A stretch of DNA of 13,291 nt, taken from Candidatus Babelota bacterium. Lineage in GTDB: Bacteria; Babelota; Babeliae; Babelales; Babelaceae. The DNA lies in assembly GCA_003174035.1 (NCBI GenBank), contig PRDV01000001.1, positions 1 through 13,291 of the forward strand. The letters run 5' to 3'. Of this stretch, positions 1 through 6,786 are shown one piece after another. Below the pieces are notes generated by a model. It saw nothing but the letters and a program-made list of their open reading frames with translations. It did no database searches and had not been told where the DNA came from. Position numbers and translations under genes: made by a program. The first letter of the stretch is position 1. Each line of letters starts with the position of its first letter.

Positions 1-73
1 CCGCTAGCTCAGGTGGTAGAGCAACAGCCTTTTAAGCTGTGGGTCGTTGGTTCGAGTCCAACGCGGCTCACCA
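1..73 (+). tRNA. tRNA-Lys (anticodon UUU), 5' end cut by window edge
   Basis: The cloverleaf is readable from the fourth base of the acceptor stem. Bases 1-4 (ccgc) pair with the matching part of the 3' acceptor strand gcggctc at 63-69. The anticodon stem acagc/gctgt (24-28/36-40) encloses the loop cttttaa, giving anticodon TTT at 31-33. The T arm carries ggttcgagtcc, and the discriminator A (70) is followed by an encoded CCA (71-73). The first three bases lie outside the window. A second tRNA starts 22 bases downstream, so the two are probably one transcript. Confidence 0.96.
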
Positions 74-95
74 GAAATTGAAGCACAACATATGC

Positions 96-173
96 GTCCC
101 CATCGTCTAGCCCGGTCCAGGACATCGCCCTTTCACGGCGGTAACAGGGGTTCGAATCCCCTTGGGGACGCCA
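96..173 (+). tRNA. tRNA-Glu (anticodon UUC)
   Basis: The acceptor strands gtcccca (96-102) and tggggac (163-169) pair fully, followed by discriminator G (170) and an encoded CCA (171-173). The anticodon stem tcgcc/ggcgg (125-129/137-141) encloses the loop ctttcac with anticodon TTC at 132-134. The T loop ttcgaat is canonical. It follows tRNA-Lys on the same strand and lies 51 bases before the SulP transporter start, with no obvious terminator between them. Confidence 0.97.
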
Positions 174-224
174 GATTATCTCATTTTCAACCATTTGCTT
201 GTGATCACGCCCGAGGGATAGCAT

Positions 225-1829
225 ATGGAACGTATCATCACTTCAGAGCTTAAAAAAAATTGGAAATCAGGGCTTACGGTTTCTCTTATCTCTCTTCCAC
301 TTTCAATCTCTCTTGCAGTAGCGTCAGGTGTCAATCCAGTTGCAGGTATTATTACGGCGATCTGGGCAGGTTTTGTTGGAGCAGTGTTCGGCGGAAGTAA
401 CTATAATATTATCGGTCCAACGGGAGCGCTCTCGGGTCTTATTGCATCATATGCACTCACCTACGGCCCAAATATGGTTCCCTTGCTTGCACTTATCACG
501 GGTATTGGTATTGTACTTGCGTATCTGTGTCATTTAGAGCGTTATCTCATATTTATTCCATCAAGTGTTATGCATGGCTTTACCTTAGGGGTGGCAGGCA
601 TTATAGCCCTCAATCAACTCAATTCTGCATTAGGCTTGCAGCATCTTGCACCACATGAAAAATTCATAGACAATGTTCTTGAATCGCTCAAGCACCTGTA
701 TCAAACCCGCTTGCCCGTTGTTGGCATTTTTATGTTCTTTTTCTTGGCCTTATTCGTGCTGAATAAGCTCGTACCGAGGATTCCTGCCCCCCTTATCATA
801 TCGCCGTTTGGTATTATCATTGGGTACATGAGCACTAAAAGCTTGCTTCCCTTTCAGTTGCCAACACTGGGGAATAAATTTGGCAATATTGAGCCCCTCA
901 TAGTACAATGGCCCGGATTTATCTTTGAAAAGACTGTGATAGTTCCCGCTGTTGCCGTGGCATTCGTTGCGGTTATTGAAACAATGCTTTCAGCCAAGAT
1001 AGCTGATACGGCTACCAAAACAAGACATAATTCCCAAAAGGAAGTTTTGGGTCTTGGGCTGGCTAATATAGTGTCCGGATTGGTTGGCGGTATTCCGGCT
1101 ACGGCGGCATTAGCGCGTACATCACTCAATATCAAGGAGGGTGCGACGAGTAAGGTATCAGCTATGCTTAATAGTCTCTTTCTTGCGCTTACGAGTTTCA
1201 TATTTTTCGCTTATTTTGCCTATATGCCGATGGCGGTGATTGCAGCAATATTAGTGTATGTGGCAGTACGTATGGTAGAGCGAGCCCATTTTAGGAGGCT
1301 CTATTATCATGATAAGGGGAATTTTTTAGTTGCTTTGTTTGTGGCAGTAGTGACACTTTTAGTTGATCCTATTATGGGTATTCTTGCCGGTACGGGAATG
1401 GCATTGCTGCTTCTTGTTAATAAGCTCGCACAAAGCTTTTATGAACTTATTGTGCATGAGAGCCGTGAAATGGAACATGAAGACATGCTGGATGCGCAGA
1501 AGCGAAATGTTCTTATCTATGCCTTCAAGGGGAAATTGGTGTATCTCAATAGTACAGCCCATATGATGCGTTTCCAATCAGATTTTGGTCAGTATGCAGG
1601 CATAATTCTCAAGCTCAAAGATGTCTATTTTATTGATTTAGATGGCGTTGATGCGCTTGAAGAGATTGTTGAGCTTATCCAAAATCACCGCCAGAAGGTC
1701 ATGATCGTTGCTCCCTTATCGCATGTACGATCAATGTTACATAGCAGCAAGGTATTGAAAGAGCTTGAGGAAAAGGGCCTCATATTTAATACGCTTCAAG
1801 AAGCCTTGCATTGTTGGGACACTAAATAG
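225..1829 (+). CDS. SulP-family inorganic anion transporter with C-terminal STAS domain
   Basis: A 534-residue inner-membrane permease, normal length for SulP (SLC26-like) proteins, which move sulfate, bicarbonate, dicarboxylates or other anions. The substrate cannot be read from the sequence. Residues 20-75 hold the family's N-terminal signature, including SLPLSISLAVASGVNP and NIIGPTGALSG. Residues 248-300 hold the second signature: a membrane glutamate (E251 in VIETMLSAKIAD), then NIVSGLVGGIPATAALARTS. Many hydrophobic segments run to about residue 398. Residues 428-530 form a STAS domain (start VLIYAFKGKLVYLNS, core YFIDLDGVDALEEI), the usual cytosolic regulatory module. The ATG at 225 has gaggg at 213-217 with good spacing. 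The gene follows the two tRNA genes closely and may share their transcript. It converges with the next gene, leaving a 19-base gap and no clear terminator. Confidence 0.95.
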   Translation: MERIITSELKKNWKSGLTVSLISLPLSISLAVASGVNPVAGIITAIWAGFVGAVFGGSNYNIIGPTGALSGLIASYALTYGPNMVPLLALITGIGIVLAYLCHLERYLIFIPSSVMHGFTLGVAGIIALNQLNSALGLQHLAPHEKFIDNVLESLKHLYQTRLPVVGIFMFFFLALFVLNKLVPRIPAPLIISPFGIIIGYMSTKSLLPFQLPTLGNKFGNIEPLIVQWPGFIFEKTVIVPAVAVAFVAVIETMLSAKIADTATKTRHNSQKEVLGLGLANIVSGLVGGIPATAALARTSLNIKEGATSKVSAMLNSLFLALTSFIFFAYFAYMPMAVIAAILVYVAVRMVERAHFRRLYYHDKGNFLVALFVAVVTLLVDPIMGILAGTGMALLLLVNKLAQSFYELIVHESREMEHEDMLDAQKRNVLIYAFKGKLVYLNSTAHMMRFQSDFGQYAGIILKLKDVYFIDLDGVDALEEIVELIQNHRQKVMIVAPLSHVRSMLHSSKVLKELEEKGLIFNTLQEALHCWDTK

Positions 1830-1848
1830 TCTTTATATACTATCGCCA

Positions 1849-2640
1849 TCAGTTTTCTTTAAACATGAAGGTTGCGACTCGTACGATGATTTCTTGAGGA
1901 AAGCAGAAGGGCAATAAACCTACTTTTGCGTTTTTTGCGATGCACTGTTCTTCTGGCTCAAAAATATGCAGATAATCGAGCAGCATTTTCCCGATGGTTT
2001 TATAATCAGTTTTCAAGTAAGGATTAATTGTTTTTACATATAATTCCTTGGCTCTTTTTAAGACAGGTTTTATGAATTCGAGATTGGGAAGTTCGTGCAA
2101 AATTGACTGTCCAGCTTCAGGAGCCGCATTGGCTGTAAAAGCATGAAGTAAAAATCGAGGACTTCGCGCACCGCCAATTTCTAAGTCGCGTCTATGTTGA
2201 TGAAAAGAGATAAGACCCGATATTCTTTCAGATTTATACTTCTCTAAATCAGTTTCAGCATGTCTTATTTGCGTTTCTGCCTGAATATAGAGTTCGCTAT
2301 CCCAGTTAATGCCAGGCACTGTGAGTAAGAACTTCATCATTTCGACTTCACGTAGCATAGCAGTATATACAATAGGGTATTCGCCTCCATCGCGTTTAAA
2401 ATTGACGTCTGCACCAGCTGCAATAAGCGCTTTTACAATCACGACATTTGTTCCAGGGCGCTGTAATGCAGAATGTATAATATCTGACTGAGGATCAATC
2501 CTGTTGCCATTAAGAAGGGCTTGTACGGCAGGAAGATCGTTATTTTTAATAGAGGTGTCCAATAATCGCTTGTCCATACATTGTAATAGGGAAAAATTTA
2601 GTAGACACAAGAATAGATGGCAGATTAATAGACGTTGCAT
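1849..2640 (-). CDS. Exported ankyrin-repeat protein with C-terminal F-box/PRANC-like motif
   Basis: A 263-residue protein with a Sec-type signal peptide (hydrophobic residues 4-19) and likely cleavage after LLQC (residue 21), just before MDK. The -1 glutamine does not fit a lipobox, so lipidation is unlikely. Residues 26-112 contain about three weak ankyrin repeats; the clearest is VKALIAAGADVNFKRDGGEYP. Residues 120-205 are mostly helical and charged. The last ~50 residues (from YKTIGKML at 213 to the end) align with the C-terminus of the upstream paralogue at 2748-3569, including a terminal F-box-like motif (PQEIIVRVATFM). The ATG at 2638-2640 has gagg (plus-strand 2646-2649) upstream and its own promoter at 2681-2709. 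A role as a host-directed effector is inferred from ankyrin repeats plus export signal; the partner is unknown. Confidence 0.85.
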   Translation of the reverse strand: MQRLLICHLFLCLLNFSLLQCMDKRLLDTSIKNNDLPAVQALLNGNRIDPQSDIIHSALQRPGTNVVIVKALIAAGADVNFKRDGGEYPIVYTAMLREVEMMKFLLTVPGINWDSELYIQAETQIRHAETDLEKYKSERISGLISFHQHRRDLEIGGARSPRFLLHAFTANAAPEAGQSILHELPNLEFIKPVLKRAKELYVKTINPYLKTDYKTIGKMLLDYLHIFEPEEQCIAKNAKVGLLPFCFPQEIIVRVATFMFKEN

Positions 2641-2680
2641 AGAAACCTCGATTTTAATTAGTCGACACTTTTCAACTATA

Positions 2681-2709
2681 ATTATAACATGATAAGCGTT
2701 TTTGTCTAA
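2681..2709 (-). promoter_or_regulatory. Extended -10 promoter for the 1849-2640 ankyrin gene
   Basis: Read on the minus strand, a perfect TATAAT (plus 2681-2686) is preceded by the extended -10 element TGT (2687-2689). A weak -35, TTAGAC (2704-2709), lies 17 bases upstream. It lies 41 bases before the start codon. This suggests the gene is not solely dependent on readthrough from its upstream paralogue. Confidence 0.6.
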
Positions 2710-2747
2710 GGCTATTCAATCGAGGAATAAGCGTACCTTTTTTTGTT

Positions 2748-3569
2748 TTAGCGTTTGAATTGCATCGAGGCAATATGCTTGCGTATTTCTTCAGAAAAGA
2801 GAGCTATGTCTAAACCTGTTTTGGATATTCTATATTCTGGGCCATAGAGACCTACATATTTTCTCAACATTGCACCTATTTCTTTATATGCCTCAGTCAT
2901 GCTGTCATCAGGTTCAAGAAGATTCGCAACTGCCATCTTACTGAGCTCTTGCGTATACGCTATTTTTGCTTCCTTAAGTGAATGTAGGAGTGTTGCTTGA
3001 GACCATATAGGTTTGGATAAAAGATATGCGACCAGGCTCTTGTAACCATTCTTGATGGCGTCATTTAGCGCTTTTGCCCAATGTAATGTTTTTCCTTCTG
3101 TTTCCTCTTCCTGTATCTTTTGGAGTTCCCTATAATCTTCAAAAGCCCTTCTTGCCCGAGTAAGGTAGGCTAAATCTACGGGCACATTTCCTTGATTGTT
3201 TAGAATTTTTACATCAGCTCCTTGTTCTAGAAGGAGCCTTATGGTTGCTTCGCATCCTTCAAAGCTGGCACAGTGCAAAGGGGTCATGCCTGCATTATCT
3301 TTGATGTTAACCTTTGCACCATTATCAAGAAGAAGCTTAGCTGTGTCTTTCAGCCTACAATTGTGTGCAATGTGATGCAAGGGTGTAGTGCCGGTGATAG
3401 CATCTTGGGCATTAACATTTGCGCCTTTTCCAATACAATTGCGAATTTCATTCACATTTCCCTGCATGGAAGCAGCAAGTAGTGCTTTATCTAACGTTTT
3501 ATGCAGTTCCATTGCATGAAGAACAGTGTGTCCGAAAACTATCAGTAGGATTGATATATAATGTTTCAT
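2748..3569 (-). CDS. Exported ankyrin-repeat protein, paralogue of the 1849-2640 gene
   Basis: A 273-residue protein with a short signal peptide (hydrophobic residues 4-17) and likely cleavage after VLHA (residue 19), before MELHK. Three good ankyrin repeats follow at about residues 25-57, 60-92 and 94-127, with the canonical motifs TTPLHHIA, MTPLHCAS and LLEQGADVK. A fourth, degenerate repeat (NVPVDLAYL) leads into a charged helical segment (138-160). The C-terminal block from YKEIGAML (228) to the end matches the neighbouring paralogue and ends in FSEEIRKHIASMQFKR, an F-box-like LPxEIxxxI variant. The ATG at 3567-3569 has an aggggac ribosome-binding site and a strong promoter at 3590-3619. 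Sec export plus ankyrin repeats suggests interaction with host proteins; the target is unknown. Confidence 0.88.
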   Translation of the reverse strand: MKHYISILLIVFGHTVLHAMELHKTLDKALLAASMQGNVNEIRNCIGKGANVNAQDAITGTTPLHHIAHNCRLKDTAKLLLDNGAKVNIKDNAGMTPLHCASFEGCEATIRLLLEQGADVKILNNQGNVPVDLAYLTRARRAFEDYRELQKIQEEETEGKTLHWAKALNDAIKNGYKSLVAYLLSKPIWSQATLLHSLKEAKIAYTQELSKMAVANLLEPDDSMTEAYKEIGAMLRKYVGLYGPEYRISKTGLDIALFSEEIRKHIASMQFKR

Positions 3570-3589
3570 AAGGTCCCCTGTTTTAATTT

Positions 3590-3619
3590 ATAATAAATTT
3601 TTTTGATTCAAGTTGTCAA
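3590..3619 (-). promoter_or_regulatory. Strong sigma-70-type promoter for the 2748-3569 ankyrin gene
   Basis: On the minus strand a perfect -35 TTGACA (plus 3614-3619) is followed after 18 bases by TATTAT (plus 3590-3595, five of six consensus bases). The likely transcript start falls about 14 bases upstream of the start codon, so the leader holding the aggggac ribosome-binding site is short. The -35 lies inside a small palindrome, gttgtcaac (3612-3620). Confidence 0.7.
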
Positions 3620-3683
3620 CAAATTGCGCGAGGAATTACATTGGGTTTTTGTTGTATAAACTAAACCTAAGGACGGATCTATC

Positions 3684-3930
3684 ATGACCATTCAAGTATT
3701 TATTTCTCTTAATCACGTTGGTTTTTGGGATTGGGATCGAAGCAATGGAAGGCGTTCTATTGGTGTGGCAAATACGGAACTCAAAAGTTGAACCCAAACT
3801 TCCCGAAATAATTAGACAATAGGTTGCCAAGAAGGCCGCCATTTTTGCATTTATTGAAACTCTTGAGAACCCAGCGCTGCGCCAACTTCTTATTACCTAT
3901 TTTTCTAAAGAAGAAAAAAAAGATTGTTAA
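3684..3930 (+). pseudogene. Decayed small secreted-protein gene (frameshift plus in-frame stop)
   Basis: A start ATG at 3684 is preceded by taagga (3668-3673). If one extra base near 3690 is ignored, the reading becomes M-T followed by FKYLFLLITLVFGIGIEA, a convincing signal peptide, then MEG. This is the same A-M-E junction seen in the intact exported genes here. The frame continues through VEPKLPEIIRQ to a TAG at 3820-3822. It then stays open through VAKKAAIFAFIETLENPALR to a TAA at 3928-3930. The span of 247 bases is one more than a multiple of three, consistent with a single-base insertion. The intact product would have had about 80 residues. I do not recognise the family. Two lesions make decay more likely than sequencing error. 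The end overlaps the stop of the convergent antitoxin gene. Confidence 0.5.
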
Positions 3931-4274
3931 GATTTTTTAGCTTCCATCGGATTGTGTACGGACATTATTTTGGCCAAAGTCTTAATAGTCGGGTTCTTGT
4001 GTCTCAAGCTGTGATATATCGTTGATCGTGACAGATTTGCTTTTTCAGCTGTTTTAACTCTATTTAACGTATCAAGATAAATACTAATAACTTCCATAAC
4101 GCCTTCAGGATCATTGTTTTTGAGGCATTCAAGAATTGCTTTTCCCATTAAATCACCTTGGAGTATCTCACGTGTCGGGTTATAGGGTCTAACCCGAGCA
4201 TTAGGTTTTAATCTTGCCAGCGGTATATTTTTTGTAGATTCTTTTTGCTTGACTGATGTCTTTGATTTGGCCAT
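3927..4274 (-). CDS. HigA/HI1420-type helix-turn-helix antitoxin-like protein
   Basis: A 115-residue protein whose second half resembles the 'addiction module antidote' family (HI1420/HigA-type, lambda-repressor-like fold). LMGKAILECLKNNDPEGVME (42-61) corresponds to the family's helix leading into the DNA-binding part. TAEKANLSRSTIYHSL (75-90) is the helix-turn-helix, followed by KNPTIKTLAKIM, the typical stabilising helix. The first ~30 residues are basic and low-complexity, and longer than usual. Antitoxins of this family normally pair with a RelE/HigB-like toxin gene, but none is seen here. Instead the upstream partner, 21 bases away on the same strand, is the AAA-ATPase/PD-(D/E)XK gene. 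The start has gagga well placed upstream. It may act as a repressor of the upstream unit; this is inferred. Confidence 0.75.
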   Translation of the reverse strand: MAKSKTSVKQKESTKNIPLARLKPNARVRPYNPTREILQGDLMGKAILECLKNNDPEGVMEVISIYLDTLNRVKTAEKANLSRSTIYHSLRHKNPTIKTLAKIMSVHNPMEAKKS

Positions 4275-4295
4275 TTTTGTTTCCTCGCAGCGCTT

Positions 4296-4766
4296 TTAAA
4301 AAACTTTGCTCGCACAATCGATCGTTAGTTTATCGTTGCTTCGATTGAAGGACATGCCTACTAAGACGATAGTCTTGCCTGTCAGGCTGTATCGTTCAAA
4401 GTATTTTTTATCTTCAATTTGTTTGAGTGCAGTTTTTGCTGAAGTTCCTATTTTGGTTTCAAAAAGATAAACATAGTTTCCTGCCAAAATTACCGTATCT
4501 ATGCGCCCTTTGTCGGTGGCAACTTCTGATTGTGTTTCAAATCCAAGCAAAATGCCCAACAATTGGAAAAGTGAATGATAATATCGCTCTTGTGAAACAT
4601 GGAGTTGATAAGGAATATGCGCAAAAAGTGATTGAAGCGATGTGCAGAATTGAGAAATATTATTTTCCTTCAAAGCGCTTTTTAATTGAGGAATAAGCAA
4701 TTCTATGGTGGGAACATCGGCTTTTGAGAAGGCGGCAAATAGGTATAAGATGAACGATTCACGCAC
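4296..4766 (-). pseudogene. 3' fragment of split AAA-ATPase/nuclease gene: PD-(D/E)XK nuclease domain
   Basis: This is the C-terminal part of a PF09820-PF08011 type protein. The frame opens well before its first methionine (4766): reading back to about 4848 it contains LFQTGYLTIRDYN, the conserved link between the ATPase and nuclease halves of this family. The nuclease core is visible: a helix ending in HSLFQLLGILLGFE, then DKGRIDTVIL (catalytic Asp in GRID) and NYVYLFETKI (catalytic Glu and Lys in ETK), followed by KTALKQIEDKKYFERY. All the expected PD-(D/E)XK residues are present, so the domain looks recently intact. It is now out of frame with the 5' part and has no evident ribosome-binding site of its own. 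It ends 21 bases before the antitoxin start. Confidence 0.75.
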
Positions 4767-4815
4767 TTCGTTATTGGGGTAGCTAAGCTTATAGGTATCG
4801 TTTGTAGAATTATAA

Positions 4816-5826
4816 TCACGAATGGTTAAATAGCCTGTTTGGAAGAGCTATATCAAAAGTACCAAGACTTTTTCTGCTTAACTGTGCTTCTTCTATATTT
4901 TCTAGTGCATAGTTTTCTTGTGCTAGCAAATTGACTAGAAACGAAGGTGTTCCCGAATCGAACCAATAATTCATAAATTTATTTTTTTTGAGCACGTAAA
5001 GAACTGAAAAAGGGTTGTACACCCTCAAGGGAAATTCCGAAAAACGGTAGCCATTATACCACTGCTGAATTTTAAGCATCGTGTCTTCAAGAGAACTATT
5101 TTCAATCTTTGCAAGCTCTTGAATAGGCCCTTTTAAGAAGCTAAGCATCTCTTCTTCTGTGTAACCGAGAAGGTTCGCAGCCACCGGATCTAATGATATA
5201 TCGTTGAGATTATTCAATCCTGAAAAAATTGAGGTTTTGGAGAAATTTGAAATACCTGTAATGAAGATGGCGCGTAAATAGCGATCGAGGCTTTTGATAA
5301 CACTAAAGAAATTTCTTAAGACTTTACGGTTAGCTTCCGCAACTTTAAGATTGCTTATATTATTTAAGAGCGGATAATCATATTCATCTATCAGAATCAC
5401 TACGGGATTTTTTTTTGATAGCTGCTTAACTAAGCGTTTAAGTTTTAATCCAGGAGTTGGGTACTTGCTTAAATCAATACCATGTTCTTCTGCCAGATCA
5501 TCAAGAGCCACTGCCAGACTTGTTTTTAATTCAGAAGCTGATTCAATATCAAGATCTGAAAAATTCAAAGAAATCACGGGATGTTGAGGCCAAGTATACT
5601 TTGATTTTCCTATCCAGAGGTCTTTAAAAAGATCTTCATTACCAGAGAAAAGTTCTTCCAGTGTTGAGATGAGCAATGATTTGCCGAAGCGTCGAGGTCT
5701 TGAGAGAAAAAAATAACGTCCATCTTTTATGAGATCATGAATGATATGAGTTTTATCGATATAAAGATAATTTTCAAGCATCATGGTTCGAAATGTGCTT
5801 ACATCTATGGGGAGTTTTTTCATCAT
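4816..5826 (-). pseudogene. 5' fragment of split AAA-ATPase/nuclease gene: ATPase domain
   Basis: 336 residues covering the AAA-ATPase-like domain (PF09820 type). The N-terminus LPIDVSTFR followed by NYLYIDKTHIIHDLI is diagnostic of this family. The P-loop is SRPRRFGKSLL (42-52) and Walker B is VVILIDEYD (142-150). ITGISNFSKTSIFSGLNNLN is the conserved downstream motif. The frame runs off into a short tail and stops at 4816 after a shift near 4847-4850. In the other frame the same DNA encodes the expected LFQTGYL linker. The combined span 4296-5826 is 1531 bases, one more than a multiple of three, so one inserted base (or two lost) explains the split. The intact protein would be about 509 residues. 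These proteins are widespread in host-associated bacteria, with no settled function. The ATG at 5824-5826 (or the next at 5823) has only a weak agaga site. Confidence 0.8.
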
Positions 5827-5854
5827 TTTTGATTTCTCTAAAATAAGATAGACA

Positions 5855-5890
5855 GCTAAAAGTCATCATTATTGTATATGATTTTTTAGC
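5855..5890. repeat. Inverted repeat overlapping a promoter (possible operator)
   Basis: gctaaaa (5855-5861) pairs with ttttagc (5884-5890). An inner tcat/atga (5863-5866/5878-5881) extends the stem with one small bulge, leaving an 11-base loop. It covers the -10 and most of the spacer of the predicted minus-strand promoter at 5871-5899. That placement fits a repressor site better than a terminator, because no gene ends here. Confidence 0.4.
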
Positions 5891-5899
5891 TTTTAACAA
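5871..5899 (-). promoter_or_regulatory. Promoter for the AAA-ATPase/nuclease-antitoxin unit
   Basis: On the minus strand -35 TTGTTA (plus 5894-5899) and -10 TACAAT (plus 5871-5876) are separated by 17 bases. The expected start is about 38 bases before the first ATG of the ATPase gene. The inverted repeat at 5855-5890 overlaps it, suggesting repression. Confidence 0.5.
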
Positions 5900-6002
5900 C
5901 ATAATTCCGTTTTTTCAAGATTGGTGTTTAAATAGATGCAATGAATCTTTATTGAAATGATCACTCAATATTTGGTAACATTAAAAAAAGAGGGGTGAGG
6001 TT

Positions 6003-6344
6003 ATGGCAAATAATGATTCAGATGCGGTTCTAACGGAGCTAAAAAAAATTAATGAACGATTAAATGAACAAGATGCGCGTATGAACAACATTGAAGACGT
6101 CGTGCAGGAAATGCTATTACCGCCTTTCGTCAGAAAAATGTATTTGCGTATAAATCGTGTGTGGCAATTAATCGGTGCCGCTATATTGTTCTTGATCGGT
6201 AGTGTTGTGATGGTAAATCTTGCAAAAAAAGGCCGCCTCTTCTTTCTTTTTGCGGTTGGTTGCTTGTTGCTGGGGTTATGGCTGTTATTAGAGACTCCCG
6301 AGAAGAAAAGAGAACGGCTGCTTAAGGGTTCTCGTGAGAAATGA
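6003..6344 (+). CDS. Coiled-coil plus two-TM small membrane protein (copy 1)
   Basis: A 113-residue protein I do not recognise as a named family. Residues 8-37 form a charged heptad-like helix (ELKKINERLNEQDARMNNIE), probably a coiled coil. The segment LLPPFVRKMYLR follows, then two hydrophobic helices at about 53-73 and 78-97 separated by a short KKGR turn, and a basic tail. With both termini cytosolic, the coiled coil could mediate oligomerisation; this is inferred from the charge pattern only. There are two candidate ribosome-binding sites; agagggg at 5989-5995, seven bases upstream, is the better spaced. A paralogue follows 45 bases downstream with the same start (MANND) and layout. Confidence 0.75.
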   Translation: MANNDSDAVLTELKKINERLNEQDARMNNIEDVVQEMLLPPFVRKMYLRINRVWQLIGAAILFLIGSVVMVNLAKKGRLFFLFAVGCLLLGLWLLLETPEKKRERLLKGSREK

Positions 6345-6389
6345 GCTACGATTTCATACATTTTCTTAAGAACAGAGGAGAATGATATT

Positions 6390-6725
6390 ATGGCAAATAA
6401 CGATTTACATGACGCTATAACAGAGTTAAAGAAAATTAATGAACGATTAGCAGAACAAGAGATCCGTTTAAGAAATCTCGAAGAGGATTTAAATGAAGCT
6501 TTACTGCCAGAACCCGTTAGAAAAGTTCACTTGCGGTCTTGGAGAATGAAGCGATTGATTTCTGGATCATTTTTATTATTGGTTAGTTTAGTGTTGGCAT
6601 ATTTTTGGGCAGGGGAGCCGGAAAGGTTATTGTTTGCGGCATTATCATTGGCGTGGGGGTTGTTCGTTCTGCTTGTAACTCCTGAAAAGGAAATAGAGTG
6701 GCTTAAGTTCGATCGCAAGCAATGA
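6390..6725 (+). CDS. Coiled-coil plus two-TM small membrane protein (copy 2)
   Basis: A 111-residue tandem paralogue of the preceding gene. The N-terminal ~50 residues are best conserved: MANND, then ITELKKINERLAEQEIRLRN, LLPEPVRKVHLRS. The two transmembrane helices (about 56-72 and 78-96) keep position but diverge in sequence, and a TPEK motif follows the last helix in both copies. Conservation of the coiled coil and the juxtamembrane VRK..LR segment suggests these parts are functional. A strong agaggag ribosome-binding site lies at 6374-6380. The two genes are probably one operon. The gene converges with mutL, leaving a 61-base gap in which I see no hairpin terminator. Confidence 0.75.
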   Translation: MANNDLHDAITELKKINERLAEQEIRLRNLEEDLNEALLPEPVRKVHLRSWRMKRLISGSFLLLVSLVLAYFWAGEPERLLFAALSLAWGLFVLLVTPEKEIEWLKFDRKQ

Positions 6726-6786
6726 GCTCCTAGAGACTTCATTGTTTTTTGAGACGAGCATTTTGTTAGGGCATCGTAATGACAGA

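Noticed and set aside
854..1201. 115-residue minus-strand frame within the SulP gene
   Set aside because: Antisense shadow of the conserved SulP signature region.
1849..2640. Lipoprotein reading of the Cys at residue 21 (LLQC), and of SHC in the 11516 gene
   Set aside because: Gln or His directly before the Cys does not fit a lipobox, and other members of the same group have Ala at this position, so Cys at -1 of a signal peptidase I site is more likely.
3636..3842. 68-residue minus-strand frame opposite the decayed secreted gene
   Set aside because: No recognisable domain. The plus strand carries a better explanation (signal peptide plus conserved junction).
6726..6786. Terminator between the convergent two-TM gene and mutL
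   Set aside because: No stable stem followed by a T tract on either strand; only a short taccggta palindrome near the mutL stop.
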